From Proales similis (lineage: Eukaryota; Rotifera; Eurotatoria; Ploima; Proalidae), in NCBI GenBank assembly GCA_019059635.1, contig JAGVRJ010000002.1, forward strand, positions 2,232,001-2,296,000: a stretch of 64,000 nucleotides of DNA. The letters run 5' to 3'. Below the pieces are notes generated by a model, which saw only the letters and a program-made list of their open reading frames with translations, was not told the origin of the DNA and made no database searches. Each line of letters opens with the position of its first letter. Within the stretch, counting starts at the first letter, position 1. The position numbers were made by a program, and so were the translations under genes. Shown here in pieces: positions 63,909 through 64,000 of the stretch.

Positions 63909-64000
63909 ATGGAACCGAACAAACGCGACTTTCGACTCATTCATCAAATATTGTCGCTGACCAAAATCGATTTTGAAACGAAATCTGTCTATGTATGCTT
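63909..64000 (+). CDS. TAF2: N-terminal fragment, TAF2-like
   Basis: The frame MEPNKRDFRLIHQILSLTKI continues with DFETKSVYV and runs off the window edge. It resembles the first strands of TAF2, the M1-aminopeptidase-like TFIID subunit, which begins with a LxHQxLxLxxIxF line. Only about 30 residues are visible, so the call could change with the next exon. Confidence 0.5.
   Translation, partial: MEPNKRDFRLIHQILSLTKIDFETKSVYVC

Noticed and set aside
1-64000. CRISPR arrays, bacterial operons, ribosomal RNA, tRNA genes or intact transposons
   Set aside because: No repeat-spacer pattern, no tRNA-like fold recognised by eye, and no transposase or reverse transcriptase motif in any frame. A tRNA scan would be needed to be sure.

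Overview
The window is nuclear DNA from a small-genome animal. Genes are broken by very short GT-AG introns (mostly 45-70 bases), spacing is tight, AATAAA signals lie just past many stop codons, and the gene set is metazoan: WTAP, DNAJC11, BRAP2, TTLL9, a fused two-domain mRNA capping enzyme, beta-adaptin, SLC25A20, ABCA and TMEM272. GC content is moderate by eye. A compact meiofaunal bilaterian (for example an annelid or other spiralian) would fit, but the species cannot be fixed from sequence alone.

Left arm (1-17 kb): a minus-strand tandem array of one intronless receptor-like family. Each full copy is about 800 residues: signal peptide, ectodomain of about 430 residues, then seven hydrophobic segments. 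Copies A (407-2800), C (6463-8877) and E (13226-15631) are intact, B (3280-5685) has two frameshifts, and a scrap remains at 190-325. Long identical blocks shared in changing pairs show ongoing gene conversion. A secreted GH31 glycosidase (9305-11068) sits in the array, with a decayed copy of its 3' end at about 6060-6400, so the duplicated unit probably held receptor plus glycosidase. A membrane-anchored methyltransferase-like gene on the plus strand interrupts the array. Copy E is followed on its right by a five-exon TMEM272-like gene.

Middle (17-37 kb): housekeeping genes, mostly on the minus strand: D-aminoacyl-tRNA deacylase, CCDC115/VMA22, a thioredoxin with a WCPPC active site, an alpha-1,3-fucosyltransferase, the capping enzyme (one apparent one-base frameshift), an unassigned type II membrane glycosyltransferase-like protein, and pantothenate kinase. 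A full-length ABCA transporter on the plus strand seems to contain a two-nucleotide exon. TTLL9 follows on the minus strand.

Right arm (38-64 kb): a lysine-rich ER-type membrane protein, a secreted phospholipase A2-like protein, GTP cyclohydrolase I, DNAJC11, WDR20, BRAP2, a C-terminal RING protein, a THUMP methyltransferase, a predicted single-pass surface protein combining a signal peptide, a WD40 propeller and three EGF modules, a second TMEM272-like gene, beta-adaptin, a short WTAP, a lipocalin-like secreted protein, SLC25A20 and the first codons of a TAF2-like gene. Apart from the receptor array and the paired TMEM272 genes there is no functional cluster; neighbours are unrelated housekeeping genes, as is usual in compact animal genomes. 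The strongest candidates for something new are the extracellular WD40-EGF membrane protein, the gene-converting receptor array with its linked glycosidase, and the two-base exon. Exon boundaries were worked out by hand from reading frame, splice consensus and remembered family alignments.
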